A stretch of 64,000 nt of DNA, taken from JAGWRA01 sp963711505. Lineage in GTDB: Bacteria; Acidobacteriota; Vicinamibacteria; Vicinamibacterales; CAVVIG01. Below the pieces are notes generated by a model that worked only from the letters and a program-made list of their open reading frames with translations, made no database searches and was not told the origin of the DNA. The DNA lies in assembly GCA_963711505.1 (NCBI GenBank), contig CAVQEJ010000003.1:124001-188000 (forward strand). The letters are read 5' to 3'. Positions 14,909 to 23,487 of this stretch are shown here, piece by piece (position 1 is the stretch's first letter; each line of letters begins with the position of its first letter). The translations under genes were made by a program, and so were the position numbers.

Positions 14909-16468
14909 TTACGACGCGGAGGACGGGAGGCGTCGGGTCCGCACGTATGCGCGCAGGGCGATGAGGTAGCGCCGTCCGGTATCCCAGAGGAACAGCAGGA
15001 TGCCGAGAACGAGCACGCCGATGAGGACCACGTCGACGCGCGCGTAGTGGACGCCCCGGCTCAGCTCGTCCGGATAGACGGCATAACGGCGGGGGATCGA
15101 ATGGGCCCCGGCCCAGAACAGCGTGAGCACGAAGCCGTACCCGCCGACGAGGAAGAGCAGCACGATGAGGCGCCGCATGATCCGGTTGTCCGGCACGCCG
15201 CTCAGCTCCGCGCCGAGGTGGCTCATGAAGCCCAGCAGCATGAGCACGACCCCCATCAGGTAGTAGGTGTGGAAGTGCGCCGGCACCCAGAGGGTGTTGT
15301 GCAGCACGACGTTGGCGGCAATCGTGGAGTCGATGACCGCCCCGACGCCGCCGACCGCCCAGCCCATCAGGCCCAGGAACATGAACGTGGAGGCGAGGGT
15401 CCAGCGCATCCGCGCGCCGTAGACCAGCAGGAGTCCGTCGAAGATCGACACGACGGCCGCCGGCACCGCACTGAGATACGAGACGACCTGGCCGGTCACC
15501 TGGAGCGCGTGCGGCTGGACGAAGTCCATGTACAGGTGGTTCAGGTAGGAGCCGATGGCCAGCACGAGCGCGGCGTTCCAGGCGAGCGCGACGATCCGGG
15601 TCGTCTTCCAGGGCCGGTTCGCGAACGCCGGCAGCAGCTCGTACACCACGGCGACGCCCAGGTACATCGTGGCGTAGCCGGTCATCTGCGTGAAGAAGAA
15701 GGTGAGGTTCTTCATCAGCAGCGCGTTGGCCACGAAGCCGTGGACCTGCCACTGCAGCAGGTAGAACGTGAAGACCGCGAAGGCGTCGACGAAGCCGGCC
15801 ACGGCGAGGCAGAGCGCCACCGTGCTGATGAGGACCAGTGGCGGCACGTCCGGGGCCGGCCGGCCCGAGCGCGACGGCCAGGCGAGCGCGACGCGCAGGG
15901 GATAGCGGCGCAGGATGGCGGCCAGCGTGGCGATCGACCAGATCAGCCAGACCCCGCACAGCGTGGCCAGCGCGGCGAAGAAACAGCCCGTCGCCCAGGT
16001 GGGCCAGATCCCCTGCGAGTACATCGGCAGCGGGTACAGGAAGTACCAGCCGGTGCCGAACAGCCCCTCCGTCGTCGCTTCGACGAGGAGGAAGAAGCCG
16101 ATGAGCGTGCCGCACAGCGCCAGCCAGGACGCCCACAGCGGCGGACGGATGTACCGCGCCAGCAGGTAGTTGGCCGCCACCAGCGCGGCGGCCATCCAGA
16201 GGCCCACCATGCCGATGCCGTGCAGCGTGAGGACGGCATAGAAGAGTTCCGGCCGCATGGTGGCGAACAGCAGCTTCGACTGGTAGGTCCGCAGGAAGTA
16301 GCCGTCCAGCGAGAAGGCGAGGAACAGGAGGCAGGCGAGCGCCACCCAGATCCCCGTGACGGCGCGGAGCCGCCCGGTCTGCCAGGGCGTTCCGATGCCG
16401 ATTCCGGTCATCGGGGAATCGCCTCCTGCGCGCGGGGTCTCACGGCGCGGCGGATGGGCGTCAGTCAT
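14909..16468 (-). CDS. Haem-copper oxidase subunit I with altered CuB site
   Basis: Membrane protein of 519 residues with about 12-13 helices. The low-spin haem ligand H83 (TLHGIGMVG) and the haem ligands H398 and H400 (AHFHTYYLMG) are present. At the CuB positions the protein has Q261 (TQMTGY) instead of His and N310-H311 (YLNHLYM) instead of His-His. The spacings 261-310-311 equal the 49/50 spacing of the ba3-oxidase ligands, and the active-site Tyr (Y265, four residues on) is kept, so the alignment is firm. ATG 16468 overlaps the subunit II stop by 8 nt. It is the last clear gene of the cytochrome operon. It could be a divergent oxygen reductase, an NO-reductase-like enzyme, or an electron-transfer protein without CuB. 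Confidence 0.88.
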   Translation of the reverse strand: MTDAHPPRRETPRAGGDSPMTGIGIGTPWQTGRLRAVTGIWVALACLLFLAFSLDGYFLRTYQSKLLFATMRPELFYAVLTLHGIGMVGLWMAAALVAANYLLARYIRPPLWASWLALCGTLIGFFLLVEATTEGLFGTGWYFLYPLPMYSQGIWPTWATGCFFAALATLCGVWLIWSIATLAAILRRYPLRVALAWPSRSGRPAPDVPPLVLISTVALCLAVAGFVDAFAVFTFYLLQWQVHGFVANALLMKNLTFFFTQMTGYATMYLGVAVVYELLPAFANRPWKTTRIVALAWNAALVLAIGSYLNHLYMDFVQPHALQVTGQVVSYLSAVPAAVVSIFDGLLLVYGARMRWTLASTFMFLGLMGWAVGGVGAVIDSTIAANVVLHNTLWVPAHFHTYYLMGVVLMLLGFMSHLGAELSGVPDNRIMRRLIVLLFLVGGYGFVLTLFWAGAHSIPRRYAVYPDELSRGVHYARVDVVLIGVLVLGILLFLWDTGRRYLIALRAYVRTRRLPSSAS

Positions 16469-17072
16469 GCGTCGTCCCGGCCCCCGCGCCGCCGGTGTGC
16501 GGCGTGCCGCGCGGCACGACCTCGAACTCGCCCCGCATGAGGTGATGCCCCATGCCGCACAGCTCGAGGCAGAAGACCCAGTACGTGCCGGGCGTGGTCA
16601 GGCGCAGGCGCAGGCGGTTGGTGTAGCCCGGCATCGCCTGGACGTCGGCCAGCAGTCGCCCGGAGGGAGTGAAGACGCCGAACCCGTGGTTGACGTCGAA
16701 GCTCGTGACGCGGAATTCGACCAGCGAGCCGGACGGCACCAGGATCGGATCCGCGTAGGTCGAGTTCTGCCACTCGTCCTGCGTGGTGATGGGCGTGCTC
16801 GACAGGCCCCAGGCGTACTGCATGCCCACCGCGTAGATCACCTGATCGGGGGGCTGGCGCCGGCCGGAGTAGGGGAGACGCGCGAGCGTCAGGAACAGGG
16901 CCACGGCGAGCCCCGCCATGAGGAGGCCGAAGAACCAGGCGCGGAGCCGACGGACGGCCGCCGGGGCCGGGACGCGGGTGCGCCGCGTGCTCAGCGCGAC
17001 CCACAGGAACGTCGCGACGACCACCAGACCCACGAGGGCGAAGAGGTAGAACGCGTTGGTCTGCACGGGCAC
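16461..17072 (-). CDS. Cytochrome c oxidase subunit II with intact CuA site
   Basis: A protein of 203 residues with two N-terminal transmembrane helices and a periplasmic cupredoxin domain. All CuA ligands are visible: H129 (DVNHGF), C168, E170, C172, H176 and M179 in CLELCGMGHHLM. It should accept electrons from a soluble cytochrome c or cupredoxin and pass them to subunit I. The start is GTG 17072. The intact CuA site contrasts with the altered CuB site of its partner. Confidence 0.93.
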   Translation of the reverse strand: MPVQTNAFYLFALVGLVVVATFLWVALSTRRTRVPAPAAVRRLRAWFFGLLMAGLAVALFLTLARLPYSGRRQPPDQVIYAVGMQYAWGLSSTPITTQDEWQNSTYADPILVPSGSLVEFRVTSFDVNHGFGVFTPSGRLLADVQAMPGYTNRLRLRLTTPGTYWVFCLELCGMGHHLMRGEFEVVPRGTPHTGGAGAGTTHD

Positions 17073-17227
17073 CCGCTGTTACGGCCGGCCGCCCGCGACG
17101 GGACGGCGCGCTCCGGACTGTCCGGTGGATCCCGGACGCACCGGCACCGCCGGACGGGAACGCGCCGCGCGGGTCCCGGCCCAGTGACGGGCCGGAGCGG
17201 CCCGCGCGGTGCGGACCGACGAGGTGG

Positions 17228-17611
17228 TCACAGGGTCTTCAGGTATGCGATCAGGTCGTCCATCTCGGTCTTCGAGAGCTTCTCCTTGAAGGCCGGCATC
17301 GGCATCGGGTCGGCGTTCGGCGCCCCCTTCTCGATCTGATCGCGCACGTTGGCGACGGTGGCCGGCGTCTTGCCGTCGGGCATCACCTTGGCCGTCAGCA
17401 GTCCCTTCAGGCCCGGGCCGATCTTGTTCCCCGCCTGGTCGGCATAGTGACACACGGCACAATTGGATGCATAGACCTTCTTGCCCGCCTTCGCCTCCGG
17501 CGACAGCGGCGCCTTGTCGCTGCCGGCCCAGACGACGGCCGTGGCCGGCAGCGCCAGCCCCACGGCGATCACGAACACCCAGGCGATCGACTTCCACGAA
17601 CGGTTCCGCAT
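17228..17611 (-). CDS. Periplasmic monohaem cytochrome c
   Basis: A protein of 127 residues with a signal peptide, one haem site C51-A-V-C54-H55, and a Met-rich PMPMPAF segment that supplies the distal Met (M103 or M105). It ends in the usual class I helix (LSKTEMDDLIAYL). ATG 17611 is preceded by GGAGGAG. It sits between the cupredoxin and the CuA subunit genes and is the obvious soluble electron shuttle of the operon. Confidence 0.93.
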   Translation of the reverse strand: MRNRSWKSIAWVFVIAVGLALPATAVVWAGSDKAPLSPEAKAGKKVYASNCAVCHYADQAGNKIGPGLKGLLTAKVMPDGKTPATVANVRDQIEKGAPNADPMPMPAFKEKLSKTEMDDLIAYLKTL

Positions 17612-17742
17612 TACGACTCCTCCCACGATCTGAACGACGTTGCTCTGCTGTGATGTCCCGCCGTACGGCACGCGCTCCGGACGGGGTGGGCCCCCATCCG
17701 GAGCGCATGCCGTCCGGGCTCCAGGCACTCCCGGTGCCGGGA

Positions 17743-18514
17743 TTACTGGTGCGTAAAGGTGAAATCCGCCGTCGCGCTGGCGCCAGCCCGGACGGTCACG
17801 GTCTGGTCGTTCGTCCCGTAGGTCGCCGTCCAGGCTTCGATCGTGTAGGTCCCCGGCGGCAGCCCCTTGATCGTGAACGTTCCGTTCGGCCCCGTGGTGT
17901 CGTAGAACGGGTTGCTGACGACGCCGATATAGGCCTTCATCCACGGGTGCTCGTTGCACTGAACCGGAATCATGACTTCCGGCTTGGTGAACGTCTTGTA
18001 GATCGGAGCCGCACCGGGCGGCTGCGACTCGTTCCACTCGGGATTGATCTTCGAGTGCACGTGGACGTTGTGGGTCGTGAAGTCGCTGTTCAGGACCTTC
18101 AGCGGCTGCCCGACCATCACGCCGAGCACGTGCGGGACGAAGACGCAGCCCTGCTGATCCAGCACCACGGGCTGTTTGGGCGCGGGCTCGTTGGCCGGCG
18201 CTCCGGACTTGACGAACACGAAGACGTAGGGCAGCGTCCCGTCCGGATTCACGTCACCGTCCTGGACGTAGACCTCCTTGCCCTGGTTCTCCCGGACACA
18301 TTCCGGGTCCCGTGCCATGTTGATGTGCTGGCGCGGCGGCCTGGTGCCCGTGAAGCAGCACCTTGCCCGTGAGCGTGCCGCTCGCGGCTCCAGTGGCCGA
18401 TTGCGCGCGCGGCGTCGGCCCGGCGCCGGCGAGGGCCTTCGTGGCCTGCACGCCGCAGACGCCGACGAACGCGGCAGTCAGAGCGATGATCCAGATGCGT
18501 GGTTTCAGTGTCAT
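17743..18514 (-). CDS. Secreted plastocyanin-like type-1 copper protein with carboxypeptidase-regulatory-like domain (one frameshift)
   Basis: An exported protein of about 256 residues. The signal peptide begins MTLKPRIWIIAL. The middle contains THNVHVH and then C-N-E-H-P-W-M, the His...Cys-x2-His-x2-Met ligand pattern of type-1 (blue) copper proteins. The last 60 residues (GTFTIKGLPPGTYTIEAW) form a small beta-sandwich of the carboxypeptidase-regulatory-like kind. One extra base in the run at 18347-18349 separates the first 56 or so codons from the rest; a downstream ATG at 18318 would lack a signal peptide and is not the true start. Its place after the Cyc2-like gene suggests a rusticyanin-like periplasmic carrier, which is inference. 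Confidence 0.82.
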
Positions 18515-18566
18515 GGTCGTTGTGCCCCCACGAAGAGGTTCAAGAAGTCGCTGCTGGCAGCCTGCC

Positions 18567-19925
18567 CTAGAAGATGAACCAGATTCTGGCATAGGCCGTG
18601 TTGTTGTCCGACGCGTTCCGGCCTGCGCCGTCATAATTCGTGCTGCCGCCGTTGAAGGTGCTGTAGCCGGTGTACTGCACGGCCAGCTCGACGTTCTGGA
18701 CCGGCCACCACGAGAACGACGCGGTGTAGCCGGTCGTCCCGGGATTGCCGTTCGCGCTGCCGTTGACGGCATCCTGCGCGTAGAGCAGGGGGTCCACCGT
18801 GCCCCAGGTATTGAAATAGCCCATCGTGGCGCCGTACTTGTTGCCCCAGTGGTACGTGCCGTCGAGCCGGTACGTGCTCAGGTCGTGATCGGTGAACGAC
18901 GCCGATCCGAGCGCGTAGGTGGCGACCAGATTGGAGCGCTCGTGGATGTACGTCGTGTGCACCGAAATCGTGTCGTTCGCCACGTTCGGCAGGATCCGCT
19001 CGTACTGCGCGTCCGCCGCGACGTCCGTGTAGGTGTCTTCCGGGCCCGTCACCGCGCCCGGCGTCGAGGCGACGTGCAGGCCGTAGCCGCCCACCTCGAG
19101 GTAGTTGTTCCCCATGGTCTGCTGCCAGGCCACGCGCCAGTAGGGGGCGGCCCCGCGGATGTTATAGGGGAAGTCGGCCCCGTCGGTCGGCTGATCGGCG
19201 CCGAGGTGCGCCGTCCGGTACACCGTGACATTGCCGTAGAGGTGGTCGTTCCACATGCCGTAGAGGCCGACGCCGCCGACGTCATCGGCGAGCGTGCCGT
19301 CGAGCAGCGTCGCCGCCATCTGTCCCGGCGCGGCGTCGGTCCCGATCCACGGGAAGCCCCAGATCGGCGTGTCGTTCCACAGGTCCTCCACGCCGGGCGC
19401 GGTGTTGAAGTCGACACCGTACACGAGATCCTTGCCACCCAGGCTGGTGCGGTTCGCGTAACGCGTGTCTTCCTGGTCCAGGGTCACGTGATCCGCCCGG
19501 GGATCATACGTGATCTGGGTGAACGTGCCGGCGTGGCTGCTGACCGCGCCCGAGAAGAACAGGCCGATCTCCTGCGGAATGGAGAAGCTGCCGTTCTGCG
19601 TCCCGGGCACGGCCGTGTTCGTCGCCGTGAACGAGAACGGGATCTCGATGGAGACCGGCAACTCGCGGCTGATCGTGAGCCCGGCCTGCTGCTGCTTGGG
19701 CTTCGCCGTCAACTGCGGCAGCCCCGTCAGCGTGTAGCCGTTCAGCTTGAACGCCCGGCCGAACGGGGTGAGCTCCGGCGGCATCGTATGGCACGAACTG
19801 CAGGGCAGGCCCGTCTGCCGGGCGAAACTGGTGATGGCGAATGCGCTGCGGCTCGGCAGCACGACAATCGTCGTGGCCGCGGCGGCAAGGGCAAACAGCT
19901 TGAACAAGCGTTTGGCCGAACTCAT
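18567..19925 (-). CDS. Cyc2-like outer-membrane monohaem cytochrome-porin fusion
   Basis: A protein of 452 residues: signal peptide to about residue 30, then FARQTGLPCSSCH (haem ligands C42, C45, H46) followed by LTPFGRAFKLNGYT, then about 380 residues of alternating, aromatic-rich beta-barrel sequence ending in IWFIF. A short N-terminal haem domain with FARQTG-x2-C-x2-CH and FGR-x-FK-x2-GY fused to a porin is the layout of Cyc2, the outer-membrane Fe(II) oxidase. ATG 19925 is preceded by GGAGGTGA. It is first in an operon with a cupredoxin, cytochrome c and oxidase subunits. Family membership is likely; iron oxidation as its function is inference, since Cyc2-like proteins of unknown function also exist. 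Confidence 0.82.
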   Translation of the reverse strand: MSSAKRLFKLFALAAAATTIVVLPSRSAFAITSFARQTGLPCSSCHTMPPELTPFGRAFKLNGYTLTGLPQLTAKPKQQQAGLTISRELPVSIEIPFSFTATNTAVPGTQNGSFSIPQEIGLFFSGAVSSHAGTFTQITYDPRADHVTLDQEDTRYANRTSLGGKDLVYGVDFNTAPGVEDLWNDTPIWGFPWIGTDAAPGQMAATLLDGTLADDVGGVGLYGMWNDHLYGNVTVYRTAHLGADQPTDGADFPYNIRGAAPYWRVAWQQTMGNNYLEVGGYGLHVASTPGAVTGPEDTYTDVAADAQYERILPNVANDTISVHTTYIHERSNLVATYALGSASFTDHDLSTYRLDGTYHWGNKYGATMGYFNTWGTVDPLLYAQDAVNGSANGNPGTTGYTASFSWWPVQNVELAVQYTGYSTFNGGSTNYDGAGRNASDNNTAYARIWFIF

Positions 19926-20364
19926 GGTTGTCACCTCCAACACGAACGTCATGTATGAGACCTGCATTCCGGCCGATCCGCCCCTGCCCATCGGCGCGAG
20001 CGTTTCCTACGCTCAACCGGACGCGAGAAGGAATCCAGGTCGGCCGCGCGGCGACGCTGCGGCCGTTCTGGGTCGGCGCATCGGAGCCGGTCTGGCGCTC
20101 GGAGTGCAAGACCGGAGCCAGCAGCCTGGCGCGATGGGCGGATGCAGCGTAAACACTTAATCGGACATGTATTTACTTGACTAATCAAGAACGGACCAGC
20201 TGGCCTGCCACATGCCCGGCGGCGATGCATCGGGCGCCGGAATCGAGGAATGCTACGGATGAGGTGGAGGGAAAATTCCGCGCGCTTTCACGGTCGGAGC
20301 GGACAGGCAGATGAGCTGACGGTGATCCGCCCTCGGTTCGACACGACGATCGGGAGGGCCGCCG
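19926..20364. other. Intergenic leader upstream of the Cyc2-like operon
   Basis: This 439-nt stretch has no convincing gene. It holds the ribosome-binding site of the Cyc2-like gene, a GC-rich leader, and an AT-rich patch at about 20155-20190 that probably contains the operon promoter and the inverted repeat listed separately. Confidence 0.6.
20176..20189. promoter_or_regulatory. 14-bp inverted repeat CTTGACTAATCAAG upstream of the Cyc2-like operon
   Basis: Five-base arms CTTGA and TCAAG are separated by four bases, within the only AT-rich patch of the intergenic region, about 250 nt before the Cyc2-like start. It resembles an FNR/CRP-type site, but the spacing is two bases too short for the standard TTGAT-N4-ATCAA, so the regulator cannot be named. 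Confidence 0.4.
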
Positions 20365-23300
20365 TCACCGGCGCGGCAGCCTCCATCCCTTCCAGATGAA
20401 GTAGATGGTTGGAAAGATCACGAGGACCACCAGGGTGGCCGACACGATGCCGCCGACCATCGGCGCCGCGATCCGCTTCATCACGTCGGCCCCGGCTCCC
20501 TGGCTCCACATCACCGGCAGCAGGCCCGCGATGATGACGCTCGCGGTCATCACCATCGGCCGGACGCGCTTCACCGATCCCTCGTAGACGGCCGCCATCA
20601 GGTCGCGCCGCGTCGTCAGCCGGCCCTCGGCGACGGCAGCGTCGTAGGCCCCGTCGAGGTACAGCAGCATGACGACGCCGGTTTCGGAGGCGACGCCGGC
20701 GAGCGCGATGACCCCGACCCAGACGGCCACGCTGATGTTGTAGTGGAGCAGGTACATCAGCCAGAACGCGCCGATCAGCGAGAAGGGGACGGCCAGCAGG
20801 ACCAGCAGCGCCCGGGCCACCGACCGCGTGCTCAGATAGAGGATGACGAAGATGAGCACCAGTGTCATCGGCATGACGTAGAGCAGCCGCCGCTGGGCGC
20901 GGATCATGAATTCGTACTGTCCGCTCCACGCGATGCTGTAGCCCGGCGGCAGGGTCAGCTTCGCGGCCACCGCCTGCTGCGCGCGCTTCACGTAGGTGCC
21001 GACGTCCACGCCACGGATGTCGACGTAGACCCAGGCGTTCGGCCGGCTGTCCTCGGTCTTGATGGCGGGCGGGCCCTTGGCGATCTCGAACGCCGCGAGC
21101 TGGCCCAGCGGAATCTGGGCGCCGGTCGGCGCCGGCACGAGCACCTGCCGCAGGGCGGGCAGGTTGTCGCGCAGGTCCCGGCTGTAGCGCAGGTTCACCG
21201 GGTACCGTTCCAGCCCCTCGACGGTCGTCGTGATGTTCATGCCGCCGATCGCCGACTGGATGACGTCCTCCACGTCGCCGATCGTGAGGCCGTAGCGGGC
21301 AATCGCCTCGCGGTCGATCTTGATGTTCAGGTAGTTGCCGCCGGTCGTTCGATCGGCGTAGACCGACAGCGTGCCGGGCACGGCACGGATGATCGGCTCG
21401 ATCTGCTCGCCGATCCGCTGCAGCACGCCCAGATCGGGCCCGGAGATCTTCAGGCCGACCGGCGTCTTGATGCCGGTCGAGAGCATGTCGGTCCGGTTCT
21501 TGATCGGCATGGTCCAGGCGTTGGTGACGCCGGGAATCTGGATGGCCTGGTCCATCTGCTGCTTCAGGATGTCGGGCGTCACGCCGGCCGGCCACGCCGA
21601 CTCGGGCTTCAGCATGATGGTCGTTTCGAGCATGCTGAGCGGCGCCGGATCGGTGGCGGTGTCGGCCCGGCCGGCCTTCCCGAAGACCCGCTCGACTTCC
21701 GGGAACGATTTCAGGATCCGGTCGGTCTGCTGCAGGAGTTGCCGGGCCTTCGTGATCGAGATCCCGGGCAGCGTCGTCGGCATGTAGAGCATGTCGCCTT
21801 CCCAGAGCGGCGGCATGAACTCCGACCCCATGCGCGAGTACGGGATCCAGGTGACCCCGAGGGCGACGAGCGTGAGGGCCAGTACGGCCCAGCGCCACCG
21901 CAGCACGACGTGGAGCACGGGATCGTAGATCCGGATGAGCAGACGGCTGATCGGATTGCGCTCTTCCGACCGGATGTGCCCCCGGATCCAGTAGCCCATC
22001 AGCACCGGGACGAGCGTCACCGACAGGAGTGCCGCGGCGGCCATGCTGTAGGTCTTCATGAAGGCCAGCGGCTTGAACAGTCGGCCTTCCTGCGCCTGCA
22101 GTGTGAAGACGGGCACGAACGAGACGGTGATCACGAGCAGGGCGTAGAACAGCGTCGGCCCGACCTCGGTGGCTGCGTCGGCGATGATCTGCCAGTGCGG
22201 TTTCGTGCCGGCGTCACGCTCCAGGTGCTTGTGCGCGTTCTCGATCATCACGATCGCCGCATCGACCATCGCGCCAATCGCGATGGCGATGCCGCCGAGC
22301 GACATGATGTTCGCCGTGATCCCCTGGTAGTACATGACGATGAACGCCATGAGCACGGCAATCGGCAGCATGAAGATGGCGACCAGTGCCGAGCGGACGT
22401 GCAGCAGGAAGATGATGCAGACCAGCGCGACGACGAGGCTCTCTTCCAGCAGTTTCCCGCGCAGCGTGTCGACCGACCGCTGGATCAGGCCCGACCGGTC
22501 GTACGTCGTGACGATCGACACGTCCTTCGGGAGCCCGGGCTCGATCTCGGCCAGCTTCGCCTTGACGCGCCGGATGACGTCGAAGGCGTTCACGCCGGCC
22601 CGCACGATGACGATGCCGCCGACGACCTCCCCCTGGCCGTTCAGTTCGGCCAGGCCGCGCCGGATGTCCGGGCCGAGCTGGACGGTCGCCACGTCCTTCA
22701 GCAGGATCGGCGTCCCGTCGCGGTTGACGCCCAGCGCGATGCTCTCGATGTCGTGCACGCTGCCGATGTAGCCCTCGCCCCGGATCATGTACTCCGCCTC
22801 GCCCATCTCCAGCACGCGGGCGCCGACGTCGTTGTTGCTCCGCTGCACCGCCCTGCGGATGCGCGAGAGCGGAATGTCGTAGGCGAGCAGCTTGTTGGGA
22901 TCGACCGTGATCTGGTACTGCTTCACGAAGCCGCCGATGCTGGCGACCTCGGACACGCCGGGCACGGACGCGAGTTGGTACTTCAGATACCAGTCCTGGA
23001 TGGAGCGCAGCTCGCCGAGGTTCCGATGGGGCGACTGCAACGCGTACATGAACGCCCATCCGGCGCCCGTGGCGTCGGGGCCCAGCGTCGGCGTGACCCC
23101 CTGCGGCAGCCGCCCGCCGACGGAGTTCAGGTATTCGAGCACCCGGCTGCGCGCCCAGTACATGTCCGTGCCATCGTCGAAGATCACGTACACGAGCGAG
23201 AAGCCGAAGTACGAGTAGCCGCGCACGACCTTCGCGTGCGGGACCGCCAGCATCTGCGTGGTGATGGGATACGTCACCTGATCCTCGACGATCCGCGGTG

Positions 23301-23469
23301 ACTGCCCCGGGTACGGCGTGTAGATGATGACCTGGACATCCGACAGGTCGGGAATGGCGTCGAGCGGCGTCTGCAGGGCGGCATAGACGCCGCCGGCCGC
23401 GACGAACGCCGTCGCCAGGAGCACGAGGAACTTGTTCGCGATCGACCAGTTGATGATCCGTTCCAGCAT
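20365..23469 (-). CDS. cusA: Heavy-metal RND efflux pump, inner-membrane transporter (CusA-type)
   Basis: A trimeric proton-driven transporter of 1034 residues that would move Cu(I)/Ag(I) or a related ion through CusB and CusC out of the cell. The start MLERIINWSIANKF, the mid-helix GAMVDAAIVMIEN with the proton-relay Asp, ATDPAPLSMLETTIMLKP and TGIKTPVGLKISGP are hallmarks of the HME-RND family, closest to CusA. The gene is complete. It is last in a cusC-cusB-cusA order, 18 nt after cusB. Metal specificity is inferred from motif similarity only. Confidence 0.94.
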   Translation of the reverse strand: MLERIINWSIANKFLVLLATAFVAAGGVYAALQTPLDAIPDLSDVQVIIYTPYPGQSPRIVEDQVTYPITTQMLAVPHAKVVRGYSYFGFSLVYVIFDDGTDMYWARSRVLEYLNSVGGRLPQGVTPTLGPDATGAGWAFMYALQSPHRNLGELRSIQDWYLKYQLASVPGVSEVASIGGFVKQYQITVDPNKLLAYDIPLSRIRRAVQRSNNDVGARVLEMGEAEYMIRGEGYIGSVHDIESIALGVNRDGTPILLKDVATVQLGPDIRRGLAELNGQGEVVGGIVIVRAGVNAFDVIRRVKAKLAEIEPGLPKDVSIVTTYDRSGLIQRSVDTLRGKLLEESLVVALVCIIFLLHVRSALVAIFMLPIAVLMAFIVMYYQGITANIMSLGGIAIAIGAMVDAAIVMIENAHKHLERDAGTKPHWQIIADAATEVGPTLFYALLVITVSFVPVFTLQAQEGRLFKPLAFMKTYSMAAAALLSVTLVPVLMGYWIRGHIRSEERNPISRLLIRIYDPVLHVVLRWRWAVLALTLVALGVTWIPYSRMGSEFMPPLWEGDMLYMPTTLPGISITKARQLLQQTDRILKSFPEVERVFGKAGRADTATDPAPLSMLETTIMLKPESAWPAGVTPDILKQQMDQAIQIPGVTNAWTMPIKNRTDMLSTGIKTPVGLKISGPDLGVLQRIGEQIEPIIRAVPGTLSVYADRTTGGNYLNIKIDREAIARYGLTIGDVEDVIQSAIGGMNITTTVEGLERYPVNLRYSRDLRDNLPALRQVLVPAPTGAQIPLGQLAAFEIAKGPPAIKTEDSRPNAWVYVDIRGVDVGTYVKRAQQAVAAKLTLPPGYSIAWSGQYEFMIRAQRRLLYVMPMTLVLIFVILYLSTRSVARALLVLLAVPFSLIGAFWLMYLLHYNISVAVWVGVIALAGVASETGVVMLLYLDGAYDAAVAEGRLTTRRDLMAAVYEGSVKRVRPMVMTASVIIAGLLPVMWSQGAGADVMKRIAAPMVGGIVSATLVVLVIFPTIYFIWKGWRLPRR

Positions 23470-23487
23470 GATGTGTCGTCCGGTCCG

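Noticed and set aside
14813..16540. Long plus-strand open frame (575 codons) over the oxidase subunit I gene
   Set aside because: It is antisense shadow sequence rich in His, Glu, Arg and Gln; the minus-strand frame has clear haem ligands and membrane helices.
20743..23301. Plus-strand open frame (852 codons) opposite the CusA gene
   Set aside because: It is a composition shadow; the opposite strand has an intact RND transporter.
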